DNA of 14,825 bases from Phoronis ovalis. Taxonomy: Eukaryota; Phoronida; Phoronidae. The DNA is taken from positions 1-14,825 of the forward strand of contig JAOXYB010030366.1 in NCBI GenBank assembly GCA_028565635.1. Reading direction: 5' to 3'. A program made the position numbers and the translations under genes. A model generated the notes under the pieces. That model was not told the DNA's origin. It did not search any database and was given only the letters and a program-made list of their open reading frames with translations. Of this stretch, positions 1-11,152 are shown piece after piece. Numbering within the stretch: the first letter of the stretch is position 1; each line of letters begins with the position of its first letter.

Positions 1-17
1 AAAAGAGAATTAAACAT

Positions 18-19
<2 letters not shown>

Positions 20-50
<31 letters not shown>
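20..50. repeat. T31 homopolymer
   Basis: Thirty-one consecutive T on the plus strand, or A31 on the minus strand. It could be the A-tail of a minus-strand retrocopy or a simple homopolymer. I find no AATAAA just upstream of the A-run on the minus strand and no recognisable retroelement body next to it. Run length in such tracts is prone to assembly error. Confidence 0.9.
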
Positions 51-55
<5 letters not shown>

Positions 56-1562
56 CACAAGGACTTGAGCAAGTCTACTATACATGTTGATAGTCTTGTG
101 TATCACTACGTCTTACTATTATATTTTTGCTATTCATTGTTTGATTCCTGAGAGAATCTATCATATAATCATATAATCATATTTTGATTTTTCCAGTTAG
201 TCACATGTTTTGTTCTATCTGTGTGTTAATTATTATAATCTCTTGTTCCGGGCTATTGATAGACAGGCAGTCTCCGTAGATTTAAAGAGTAAAAGATAGC
301 ACCCTCAAAACCTTGTCTCCTTTGCCCTGTGTACACGTCGCCTCTAAGTGTAAAATGGCAGGTATCAGATAACAGATAACTTTGTAGAATAATAGATTAA
401 TGCTTATCAATATGTTTAAATAAGCAAACAAGATAAAGTGTATAATAAATTATCATTAAACGAGATTTCTCACTTTACAGTGAAATAAAGTGTCGTTTTT
501 ATTACCTCTACAAAAGTTTGCTTTCTCTCCATAACATAATCATAGCCACAAGAGAGAGCCATTTTTATGGCGTTTTTGGTGATTCGTGCAAAAGCATGCG
601 AAGTACCATTATATTGTATTACAAGTTAATTTTTTTCCTTTGTGAAAAGTCTCATCTGCATGGTTAGAGACACGTTTAAAATAACAAAATCAAAGGACGA
701 AAATTAAAACTTTAAAAATTCTAAACGAGTTTTATGTTTAGATATACTAAGGTGTCTTTCCCGCACGTGTCTGATCCACTTAAACCGCTATATTCATGAC
801 TATGACACTTAGACTTGCTCTAAATTCTTCTGACTTTTTCAGTATTATTTTTTTATACTGCAAATAAAACAATGTTCAAACGAAAACAATGCATGTTTTA
901 TTGGTTTACCTTCTTGTGTCCAGACGGCGCATTTCATAGTGCCATATATTGGATAGCGAAATGTAGTTAAAGAAACATATTTTTAGCGGGAAAATTGCTG
1001 AATGTTATGAAGAATGATATCATATTAATTAAAAACATTAAAGAATAAATTCTCAAGGACTTAAAGAAAGACTAGATAACACTTCCAACACGTTACTCTA
1101 TTCTTTTTTTCAAAACCGTGATTACCATATATGGGAACTATCTATTGAAAAAGAAGTGAAAAAACACGATCTGCTTTCATTTGTTTTTGTTTCAGCTTGC
1201 ATTGTCAATTATTTAGATGGCAAACAATACCTTATAGAAAATTCTTAAAGTATATATGTCAACTATGCTAATCACCCTGGAGGATTTGTCTATTAACACT
1301 CGATGATGTTTAATCGAAAAGCTGATCACGACGTATAGAAAATTGCTTGTAATTAAAACAGCTGCTATTAGGACTTGATTTCTACGTTGGGTTTACTTTC
1401 ACACCTTGTGGGTTTCCTGTGGAAAGCCGTTAATATTTTTTCCATTTCGTTCAAATTTTGCACCTACCCCAGGGTGTTACGAGTAATCGCAAATTTCACA
1501 GCAGGATTCTACACCCTTACCTACATATATTCAACAAAACAATGAAAATAATCGCCGCAGGG

Positions 1563-1612
1563 AAACCTGCTCTTAGGGCACCCCCACCCATGGAGAAAAA
1601 CCTACTCTTAGG
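1563..1612 (+). repeat. short direct repeat AAACCTRCTCTTAGG, two copies
   Basis: AAACCTGCTCTTAGG at 1563-1577 and AAACCTACTCTTAGG at 1598-1612 differ at one base of 15 and start 35 bases apart. Between them is a GC-rich spacer with GCACCCCCACCCATGG. The block is richer in GC than its surroundings and may be a remnant of a dispersed repeat. Its function is unknown. Confidence 0.7.
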
Positions 1613-2892
1613 CTAAGCAGCTAGGAGAAAGGAGTTCGATATTGATTGTATCGTCATAACCGACTTCTGATGATGATGATGCATTTGGACAACGAGTGTT
1701 TTTTTATTTTGTTTCGTATCAGTACTTTATATTGTTCGTTAGGGGTAATTAGCTATAAAGGGCACTCTGACACGTACTAAAGAAGTTTTGTGTCTGATCA
1801 ATATGATTTTGAATTATGCAAAAGGTAATAACTATGAATAAAAGAGTAATTAAAAATAAAAAACATCTGGTCTTTTGATCATAGGTTTGTCATTGGAGCG
1901 TATCACAGAATAAAGTGATTTTGTTAGTGCTTTCGTGCTATACATTTAATTCATTGCTCATCGCATGAAGACAATTAAAGAAATTATATATGTTATTGTT
2001 ATATGTACAGTTGTATATCATGTGTACCCAAAATAAAGTACGTTTTGTCAAAAAATGAATTCACAAGGAAATCACCGCGCACATATCTGAACATAACCAT
2101 TGTATTCATAAGACCTTCTATTCGAAATGAAAATATTATTCTTATCTGCAGGAGGCTAACATGCGATAATCTTCCATGCAATATGTACATAGAATGTGAT
2201 TTATTTACGGTAAATATAACACAGTTTTAAAATCACCTTTGTTTTTAGTAGTATATTTGTTGTCATGTCAAAGAATAATTCTGTAGAATTGTAAATTGTA
2301 GCCGATTAATTTCATGTAAAGCCCCGGATGTAAAGCATATTTTTTTGTTCCTCAAAGTATAAGTTTCCCGCTGAGACTTGTGTGTGCAGACTCCGTAGGT
2401 GCACACCATTATGTTACATGTACAAAACCCCGTATAATACAGATAAATAGCATTTGCTGTGATAACTTAAACTTCAGTGAGAGGGTACGGTGAAGTACTT
2501 AGGATCAGCAAGTAATCGTGTTTTCCGGTTAAAGATTTTATATGAAATGTGTAACACCGGGTTTCATTTGGAAAATCCTTTATAAGATAACATTATATTA
2601 AATGTCCTATTTTGTTTGTTATACTGACAAGCTGAATAGAGACACTGCTTAAGCTTACTAACACTGGTATAGATGCCGTAATTAAGTAGTGGAATAAATC
2701 ACAGTTTTGAGTATAATGTATTATACTTATATGCCAAGAGCCCTTGATCAGTCTTACTAATGTTTGCAGCGAACTGCGACCCCTTGCTATAGTGGTATTT
2801 ATTTAGCTATTTACCACACCTTTTTTACATGATGTAACAGATAACGAATTTACGCTGTCGCATCTTGTTGCAAACAGCCGTAACACTGGCAC

Positions 2893-2934
2893 CGAATAAC
2901 ATAAGGAAACTCCTCTTTGTTGCGGTGTTATTCG
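2893..2934 (+). repeat. inverted repeat, 9-bp perfect stem
   Basis: CGAATAACA (2893-2901) is the exact reverse complement of TGTTATTCG (2926-2934). The 24-base loop contains a possible inner AGGA/TCCT pairing. The stem is too short for a typical microRNA precursor. It may be chance in AT-rich DNA or a relic of a small inverted-repeat element. Confidence 0.55.
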
Positions 2935-4700
2935 ATAATAGAAACTATTAAAATAATTACACGTTTACGTGGTCTATTCAGTGATAAAAACTGACTATCA
3001 CGTGTTGACTAAATTCATATCATATGCATATAAAATCCGTTCCCATGCACACAGAGTCAGATATTTTATGGTAATATATGCACGTGTACTTAATAGATTT
3101 ATATCATTGTATATGTTGAAGATTTCCCGGCATAGCTGAGTGCTCGTGATCGACTTTCGCTAAATGAGCAAACACTGATAATGATACGTAAACAGAGACA
3201 CCTACTTTCAGACATTGTTGGGTCAACAATTACAATGGCAAATATTTGAACATAAATTAAAGAAATATTAAATGCTGATATTATTTAAATCAATTTTTGT
3301 TAATTTAAGATGAATTACGTAATAATAAAATTATAATTCCGATGCTGAAACAGATAATATACACAGCACAGTAGTTATGATATGTAGAAAATAAATAATT
3401 AAAAAATGGCACCATGCGACAACTTATTTTGCATATTTATTCTGCCACAAGAATCTGCTCTACACGATATCCCGGGTAATAAAGATGTTTGTACTGAGCA
3501 TCGTAAAAATCACATACTTTGCTGATTTTTCGGCGAATAAGTCAGTAAAAAAAATCACTTTTCCTCTAGGCCTGGCATTTACACCGATTTTTATTTCGTT
3601 ACATTAAAAATAAATACAATATTATGCAGCTACAAGCGTAAATGTACCGATCGACTATCATTTAATAATATAATCCAGTTGTTTTCACACAATCAAGAAA
3701 GAAAAACATGTTTTAATCACATTGTGACAACCTAACTCCCTTGTTAAAGAGTTTCAAGTTACTTTTGAATGGCATATGTAAACGGAGATAACGGTATGAT
3801 ATCCAACCTCACAACGAGCTAAATATCCCGCATAAGGTCAACCAGTTCTTTTGAACGTGTTTTATGGTTTATAGTATATAACAAGAGATATTGATGAACC
3901 ATAGCAGAAAATTAATTACAATATCGAAGTTACATGAACAGTTTTCACTGTATTAATTAAGATCACTTGAGATGTCTGCAAATAATGTCTGCTGTGTATG
4001 CAAGTCATTCGTGTACAGTCGTAGAATTTTTGTGCAATACATCAGGTTTTCTCTTGGGTACTAGAAAGAATTTTTTTTTGATTTCGATAATGTATTTCTT
4101 AATTGTAGACAGGTTGTTGTTTGTAAGATAATAAACTCTTTTCTAGTTAATTGTTGCACCATGACAATATGACACTTTGCTCTATTGAAAACTATTATTA
4201 CTGATGACATATTACGTGTGTTATTGCAAATACAGCAGTTCAAAATGGAATTTTTATATCGCTTAGTTGAAGCACCATGACAAAAGTTACCTCACTACGA
4301 CAACGCTTGCGAACATAAAAAGGTAGAAAAGGTTTTCAGACAATCAGAGATAAAGTATGAAAACGTGTTGAGGTATCTGTTTATTTAATCACTTGAGTGT
4401 TTTCTTATTGATATAAATTGTTCTCCAATGCGACCTGAGTAAATTTATTTAATAAATAATACTGAAATATCTCCTCCAGCAAGATTACGACAGACATAAC
4501 GGTACTTGAAGTTTAAATCTTTAACACAGGACATTGGCCGCAAGTTAAGGAGTCGGAGGATAATTCAGTGTCCGAGAGGGCATTCAATTTCAAATTCTTT
4601 AGCCGTAGACCGTAATTCAAATAATTAGACAGAAATCACTTCAACATTTGTATTAATCATCTACTCTTACCCTTCAAGTTAGTTCTTTAAGAACTTAAGC

Positions 4701-5061
4701 ATTAATGTATTTATTATTTTACGTTATTATTATTTTGAAAAATAATCTACCAGTAACTAGCAGCACTTCAAAACTAGTCATTGCCATAATCAAATTAAAT
4801 ATCGTAGCTCTTTTAAAAGCTGCTGAGAATCTTTGTCGCGTACGTATAGGTATACTTCGAATCAAAATTCGAACGGTCAGTCCATTGTTAATTTCTATTG
4901 CAGAAAATGTTAAGGTAATAACTAGCATGCTGGTTATATCAAGACCTATTAACATGTTCAAGAGGTGTGATTTTCGCAATAGCTCTTATACACCAAAAGA
5001 ATGTTACTGCAGGGGCGCAAACATGCTTAGCAAGATTGAGAACTTCAACGGACATTCATGA
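4701..5061. other. overlapping open frames on both strands, coding status doubtful
   Basis: The plus strand is open for 118 codons from ATG 4705 to a stop at 5059-5061. The minus strand is open over much of the same DNA, with ATG 4955-4953 giving 78 residues to a stop ending at 4719. The minus frame has two hydrophobic stretches, MLIGLDITSMLVITLTF and TIFNLIMAMTSFEVLLV, separated by a basic segment (TRQRFSAAFKRA), resembling two membrane helices joined by a charged loop. I recognise no family in either frame. A rough chance estimate for DNA of about 33% GC puts roughly 0.4 frames as long as the plus one in a window this size, so neither is compelling. Confidence 0.2.
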
Positions 5062-7081
5062 TCAATTCACAATTTGCGAGATATTTCATAACGTGTCGAC
5101 TTGTAATTTAAATACTCAGTTAATAAGATTGAAAGTAGCCAATGGGTATTTCACGAGTTAGATCAGCGTGAGATGAAGAACTTTGGAACAGTCAGTTAAA
5201 GATTAATCCTGCTGATCGTTGCCATGTAATATTAGTATTATCCTAATGTTAAAATTCAATAATTTGCACTTTATTTCACATAATGCTTATCTAGGTACAT
5301 TTCGTTTGCTGTTATTACGTTGCACTGAGGGACATATGTCTAATTATTAGTTCGGAGCTATTATTCGAAAAGAGTTTTTTTTTTTTTTGCTAAAATGATT
5401 TGAATTTTTTATAATAAAGAGAAATATACGAAACGTTTGAGTAAGCGTTTGTGCACCTGTATACCTGTGAACTGCATATTAAGAAATCAAATACAAAGTA
5501 ACGTTCGTGTGGTTTTAATTTAGCCTTATATTTTTTGTACTGTGGTATTTTGTAAAATCAATTATCACAAACTGTTACAAATGTGTCTTTCTAACGCTTC
5601 TATCCGGTTCATTAACTTTACACAACGCTGCACACTGTCTGTTAGCCATAGAAACCATATTTATTGTTGTTCTTGATGTCAACTCTCAATAATTCATGAA
5701 ACACTAGATTGGATTTCTACAACTTGTCTCTTGAGGTTTGTAGATCAGGTGAAACATTAATTAGATTTTTTTCTTCTGTGAAAGGTAATATTAACATACC
5801 TTTGATTGTGTTTATAATGTGAAAAATAAAACCGCCACCTGACAATATCACATTTCTGTATGCATCATGAATATAACTTTTTGCCATATATTTCTGAAGC
5901 CAACAGGATCATTAAAAAAACGTCATTATTTTTTGCGGAACAAAATAATTATATTGTAGACTATAATCACACGTCAGACAAATATATCTCCACCCATATA
6001 ATTAAGATATCATTATTAATCCAGCAGTATCTAATTTTCTAAGTGAAAAAATATAATACTTAATTACATTCTGTTTTACTTTTAAATTCTTTGCTTTTCA
6101 CATACGCATTTGTTTTTTTGTGCACAGTGTACATGGACAGTTGTGTTTGTCAGACTGGGTATTAGTCTACCAAATATCATGCTAGAGAGGGCTGGTTATT
6201 CCTGCTTAGTTTAAGCTACTGTAAAAAGAGAGGAAATCGGTTAAACTTTAACTAATACACAGTTCTTATCTCTCATGTAGCTGACAGACATCGCGTGCTA
6301 GGGTTTAATATGCGGTTTGATGCATCATTATTAGTCAATTATAGCTATGCAAACCAGCGTTTGCAATACTTCTCAACATATTACGTCTTAATCTAATGCA
6401 TTTCTTGTAGGAATTAAATAATATTAATAATATAGCAACACGGTTGATAAAATCAATTTAGTAATTCGGTATCTACCACGACAGGTAAAAATCGTAATAT
6501 AGTTTAATGTATTACTTATTTATTGTAACTGCATGTCGAGTACTTTTTGTTGGAGCCAAGCCCGGGGAGCTATGACACAAATTACTGTACTGTAAATTAA
6601 CTCTACTTATATATCCACGGGATAAATATTTTAACATAATTTTAGGTAATTTTCTTCAAAACAGAACATTTTACACGGTTCTTGGATATTGAAACTGTGT
6701 TTACAAAATGAAAATCAATTCAACCGTAATTATTAATTTCTACATATCTTGAATATGGCTTATTTATCACGATATTATAGGTAAAACGTTATGTAAAACT
6801 TCACTCATCAAACCGATTTGGAAAACAAAGTACTGCATTCAATTTCAAAACAAAGTAGTCGTAGTCAGAACTTTCGTTCTCAGTACTACATTTGAGCCCC
6901 TGTACACAAGTGTAAACACACATATTTATGAAGAAACCGTCCGATTTTCGCAGTCTTGTAAATATAATTAACAGCATCACCCTGTACATTTTAAAGGGTA
7001 AATTTGTACAAAAAATATGCTAATTATTTCTACTGCTTATTAATGAAAGCTAAATTAACTTGCATATATAATCAGACTTAC
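5062..7081. other. non-coding region; probable first intron of the receptor gene at its right end
   Basis: The right end begins with the GTAAGT donor of the receptor exon (minus strand, GT at 7081-7080), so at least the adjoining DNA should be intron. I find no recognisable exon in this 2 kb. Visible tracts include T14 at 5375-5388. Open frames of about 60 codons at 5860-6042 (plus) and 6801-6989 (minus) have no recognisable motif and look like chance. Confidence 0.55.
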
Positions 7082-7357
7082 CTGTGTATTCTCTGGTGTA
7101 AACTCCACCGGCCAACCATTAATCCTGTCGTTGCCCCGTAAGGTATCGTTCCACGCCTGCCATACGGCCGCCAACTGGAGCTCCCCTTTATTGCTGTGTG
7201 CGCTAGTCAGTGGTAAGAATCCTATAATCTGAATCGTTCTTTTTCCTTGTGATGAAATGATGCCTGTATCTTCAGTAGACGCAATATTTGTCGTATTTTC
7301 TGTCCGTAAAAACCCAGGTAAAAGTGATAAAATTATCACAAATAGTACGATAGCCAT
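7082..7357 (-). CDS. probable first coding exon of an ANF-receptor/Venus-flytrap-like protein (partial)
   Basis: This is a 92-codon open segment starting at ATG 7357-7355 and ending at a strong donor, ACACAG|GTAAGT, in phase 0. The start is the first ATG after an in-frame TGA at 7402-7400; the frame is also open upstream of the ATG as far as that stop. Residues 2-17 (AIVLFVIILSLLPGFL) form a signal peptide or signal anchor. A polar, Ser/Thr-rich stretch with an N-T-T sequon (Asn21) follows. Residues 41-53, TIQIIGFLPLTSA, look like the first strand of a periplasmic-binding-like domain, residues 57-74 like its first helix (KGELQLAAVWQAWNDTLR, with an N-D-T sequon), and GWPVEF like the second strand. 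This order is typical of the extracellular domain of natriuretic-peptide/guanylate-cyclase receptors, class C GPCRs and relatives. Which subfamily cannot be told from one exon. Local CpG is high, with about 12 in 276 bases. Confidence 0.65.
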
Positions 7358-10300
7358 TTGCCTGTTTATTATTCTGCAGTATTTAGGTGTCAAAATGAAT
7401 CAAGGACCCACATAAGTGTCCATATTACTATAAAAGAGGTCTAAAGCATCTGCAATAAAAAAATTAGTCCGTCAGCTACTAATATCCAGTAGTTTGAAAG
7501 AATTAACATATACATGAGACATTAACTTTGTGAAATTCCTTTGTATGGAACTGAAGCAGATACGTATGCAATAAAAGTCCACAAAAAGAATGCTTTTTTT
7601 CAGATATATAGTTTTTTTATAGCTATTAAGTTCACGAACTTGCTATGCTAGACAATGTCAATCACCTCTCTAGTACCACCTGTTCTTAATTATTGTTGTT
7701 TTTAACACAAGCCATCCGTGCGAGCAGTAGCAATTAGATATTATCTAATCCAGTTTATGCAGTCCGGGAACCGTGGGGCTTACATTCAGTCAAATAAATA
7801 GTATCAAAAAAGCTGTTAACTTCTCCGTAACTTAAACATCTAAATTCTTGTCTTTTTGACATTTAGCCTGCCGTCATTATATCGGAAATGTCAAGTAAAT
7901 GCTAGTATATTGGACGTTAATTTTACATAATTAATAATCTCGGGTCTTTTAATCCCGATAAGTCCTTTAAAACATTTCTAAGGTATGACAAGTTAGACAT
8001 TTAGATTACAATTTAAAGTTTTTATTCTCATTATCAACGAATTATATACCAATATACATCATTTTTTAGTTACTTTATGAGAATTCATAGTAGCGGGATT
8101 TTTGCAATGGAATTAATATGTCATTGCTTTGCATGGCATTCTTGTAACTTCCATTTTAGCCTCGGGGTTTACCACGGAACCCTTTACTTTTTAAATGTTC
8201 TGCTTCAAATGTAATCCGAATCTGGAAATCGAAATCAGAGCAGTCAGTATCATGATAAACATGTAATATTCCGGTACACCAACCGCGCCGTACAATTTCT
8301 TTAATAATCATACTCTGCAAAGTGCACAGTAACAACAGAGTAATTAGGTGATAGCTACGGGGTAAATTGCAAAAGTAGAACCTAGCAAGATAAATTTGGT
8401 ATTGTAATAAACCGGAATTTTACTAATACGATCGGCGCTGATAGGTTTTAACGCATCATTGATTGTATTGCACTAACTATCCGTAACATAGTATATAATG
8501 AATGTTAACATGTTAACAAACAATATTTTATATGCATATACCACAAACAGTTTATTGAATTATTTTGTTCTCGTTCGTTCCTAAAGACGATTACTTTTCT
8601 TAGTTCATGAGATGATACCTAAAACCACAGGAATCGCTCAAAATAGTAGTAATACCAATAGATGTACACTATCCTGCCGGCCCAATGAACTTTTATTGTG
8701 TATAGGTTATATGTAATATATAGTAGCGCAATGACTGTCTCAAGTCAACCTTATTAGTCTTCTTAGGGTTAAGAAGAGACATTTGCCAAACTACGAACTG
8801 TACTTACCCTGTACGCAAGTACTGGTGTTATATGGGTAACCTATTACTAACATACCTTAAAAACAAACAACACACGTCTTGTTATAAAATTTATACTTTG
8901 CTATCTGTATCACTATGTGAAGATGGTTTAATCAAATCTCGTGTCGTCTCGAAATTCAGGTTACATAGGAATTCGGATGACTCAGACCAGAGAACGCTAT
9001 CTAGAAACCGTTATTTCTGTTAACGGTGTTAAGTGCTGTTTTGCTAATAAACTATGTTGACACAATATTAATATAAATTGTAATGCCCATGGAATCTGCA
9101 TTCTCACCACTCACTTTTTCTATCCGCTTTCCCGGGCTACGAATCTTATTATTTCACTCACTATTCCGGTTTGTCTAACTCGTTAATTTTGTTTAAACGT
9201 ATTTTTGTAACTTTATAAAACAAAATGCACGTTTATGGGGAATGTTGAAATATTAGTATGGCTTTATTGATATGAGTACTAAATATACAATTTATATAAG
9301 CTAGTATTTCCTTATAATCTTCCAGCTATCCCGGCTGCTTATGCGCCGACACTTTTAGGAAACTTCACAACCTTTATGGCTATTCATTTAGTTCACTAAA
9401 ACTATCCGTTCAAAATTTATACCAGAGTATTTTTCGAAAGCGAATAAAATTTTTGAAACATGTAAAAGCTTACCTTGATATAGAAAAACGAAGAACTTTT
9501 ATTGTTCATGATCAACTTGCAAGCATTTAAATCTTGTTTTAATATTAAATATAGAGTTCATCTCTTGTAAACATGTTGTATAGGATTAGGTTGATATCCG
9601 ATAGGTGATAGCAAACATTCTAAGTACTAATTCCACACTGTTATTCAAGGTTTTTAAACTTGTCACCAAAAACCCTTCAAGCGTTCAATACTAATCCTAC
9701 ATAATTTTGGTGATAATATTATAGAAATGCTGTTATTTTGATAAAATTTGCGGGATAAAATTAATCCAGGAGGTTTAACACGAAGTGCATTCCAGCAGCA
9801 TGTTTAAGTAATATCGACTCTCATAATATCAGCGGAAGAATATTTAATATTCAAATACCTTTGATCGCAGACGACAGTTTTCGTGACGTAACAACATGGA
9901 GAAACTATGATTGGTTGAATTTATCTCTCGAATTTTTTATTAAATGCTCAAATTATTATTTTAGGTTTGTAATATCTTAGTGTGCATTATAATTCACTCT
10001 GTACGAGCTTTAGAAGTTAAAGTTAAATACTTTTTTGAATGAAATTTGCTCTATCTAGCTTGTTTCGAGTGTGTCTGTTCCTATGTTATTAATCCTGTAA
10101 CATGTAACGTGGCTAGGTTAATCCCTGTGAAGTTGCGTGTCGCCTGAGGTACTCAAATTGTAATACTAATGTCAACAAGAATATCTTTTCTGTAGCGAGT
10201 ACTGCATATTTTATACGATGATTCTGTTTGTATAAGCTGAACGTAATAAGCTTAGAGTTATATAGAGCTATAAAAGAGTACAACTGATATGGATTGGAGT

Positions 10301-11131
10301 ATCTGCATGAAAAGACCGATTAAGTGAGACTGCTATTTCTCTTTTTGTATAAATCCCACAAGAAGCTACAAGGAAGCTAAGGAAAAACTAACATTTTTGA
10401 TAGATCTTGCAAATTGAACGATGCATATGTGGACCCGCTATTTCGGCATCATAAAATGCTGCCAATGGTTAAAAGTTAATACCTAATTTTTATTAAGCTA
10501 ATATATAACTAACGAATAATTTAAATATCATTTCAAGTACTTGTGTTTTTGGACAGTCTTAAATCGATCCTGCGATATTCAACTGAAATGAGAAAGTGCC
10601 GACTAATATTAGTCGCAGAAATGCGGCGATATATGTTTTAAAAAACGCAGAAAAGGCATGCTCACGCCACCTATTGAGGAAAATTTAGTTGAAAAAAATT
10701 ATGATGACAGGGAATATTTACTTTGGGACCTTTGATTCTTTTATAACTTTAAACATTATTTTTTGGTTTAAAATAACTCGCTCTCGCACTTTCTTAAATT
10801 AAAGTATACAACAAGAATGTACTTTTAGATTTTGAAACGGATGAAGGGATGTTTTGTTTGTCTTTATATTTACCACACATTTTCAGGGCCGGGAATCCAT
10901 ACAATTCCGTGATTCAAGAAAGAAAGCATTCTATTATAAGAGACTTGCTTAATTTAATCCTGTGTCAAAACACCCAAGATGAGAAAGTAAATACATGCAT
11001 TTAAGATTAGACATTTCTATTAATTATACTGTAGAATATACTTTGTAAAATGCATTTTAGGAATAGGGCCCTTTCTATTTAGGGTTCCAAGTCTCGTCTC
11101 CAATAGACGGATACCAGCCTAAAATGATTTG
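7358..11131. other. intergenic or upstream region, no gene recognised
   Basis: This stretch of about 3.8 kb lies between the receptor exon and the presumed end of NME7. It should contain the promoter and any 5' UTR exons of the receptor gene. I see no coding exon with family resemblance. A TATA-like TATAAAAA on the minus strand at 7621-7614 is suitably placed, but such strings are common in AT-rich DNA. Small features are a TGTTAACATGTTAACA palindrome at 8503-8518, an 8-bp hairpin TCTTCTTA-GGGT-TAAGAAGA at 8758-8777 and a CGACTAATATTAGTCG palindrome at 10600-10615. CpG frequency is near the level expected from base composition. Confidence 0.6.
7390..7423 (-). promoter_or_regulatory. two overlapping short upstream ORFs before the receptor exon
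   Basis: If the leader of the receptor gene extends this far, it carries two short upstream ORFs. One runs from ATG 7423-7421 to TGA 7402-7400 (7 codons, in frame with the main ORF) and the other from ATG 7413-7411 to TGA 7392-7390 (7 codons, another frame). Both end 32-42 bases before the main ATG. A transcription start or a splice acceptor nearer the main ATG would exclude them; an AG (AAACAG) lies just upstream of it but has a poor pyrimidine tract. Confidence 0.25.
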
Positions 11132-11152
11132 TTTATTCTGATAATGTTTATT
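11132..11152 (-). terminator. candidate poly(A) signals of NME7
   Basis: Two AATAAA hexamers on the minus strand, at 11152-11147 and 11137-11132, are the first canonical poly(A) signals after the NME7 stop codon at 12303-12301. Reading 11161-12300 by eye I found no other TTTATT on the plus strand, which would be AATAAA on the minus. Use of these signals would give a 3' UTR of about 1.15 kb. Support comes from the CpG-poor texture of 11.1-12.3 kb, which resembles the NME7 introns and stops at about this point. A nearer variant hexamer, ATTAAA at 12266-12261, lies only about 35 bases after the stop codon and could give a very short UTR instead. Confidence 0.4.

Larger units (their letters stand above)
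51..4700. other. non-coding region, left part; possible receptor intron
   Basis: About 4.6 kb of AT-rich sequence without a recognisable exon on either strand. If the receptor gene continues leftward this may be intron, but no downstream exon was identified, so intergenic DNA is equally possible. Minor features are an 8-bp tandem repeat (TCATATAA, about 2.75 copies) at 161-182, a TGA-triplet run at 1668-1680, a 15-bp near-identical repeat pair at 1563-1612 and a 9-bp-stem hairpin at 2893-2934. Short open frames of about 60-75 codons near 2.0 kb and 4.1 kb lie on one or both strands, show no family signature and look like chance. Confidence 0.6.

Noticed and set aside
7358-7393. Extension of the receptor reading frame upstream to position 7393
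   Set aside because: The codon at 7393-7391 is TTG, not ATG. The first ATG after the in-frame stop is at 7357-7355 and begins directly at the hydrophobic signal segment.
7429-7436. TATAAAAG on the plus strand close to the receptor exon
   Set aside because: It points away from the receptor gene and has no plus-strand gene after it.
8503-8518. Perfect 16-bp palindrome TGTTAACATGTTAACA
   Set aside because: At this base composition about 0.5 perfect 16-bp palindromes are expected in a window this long. One or two are unremarkable, and nothing nearby gives it a role.
8758-8777. 8-bp hairpin with GGGT loop followed by purines
   Set aside because: It resembles a simple terminator hairpin, but this is eukaryotic DNA with no gene ending here. 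Chance is the simplest explanation.
8832-9023. Plus-strand open frame of 63 codons
   Set aside because: It has no recognisable motif, and frames of this length are expected many times by chance in this window.
9472-9478. Minus-strand CAAG|GTAAGC matching a splice donor, possibly a 5' UTR exon of the receptor gene
   Set aside because: Similar donor-like strings occur at several other places (for example near 8806 and 1516). Without a paired acceptor or transcript data they carry no weight.
10600-10615. Palindrome CGACTAATATTAGTCG, containing TAATATTA as in some rolling-circle origins
   Set aside because: The TAATATTA lies in the stem rather than in an exposed loop, the final C of the nonanucleotide is not placed as in such origins, and no Rep-like gene is visible.
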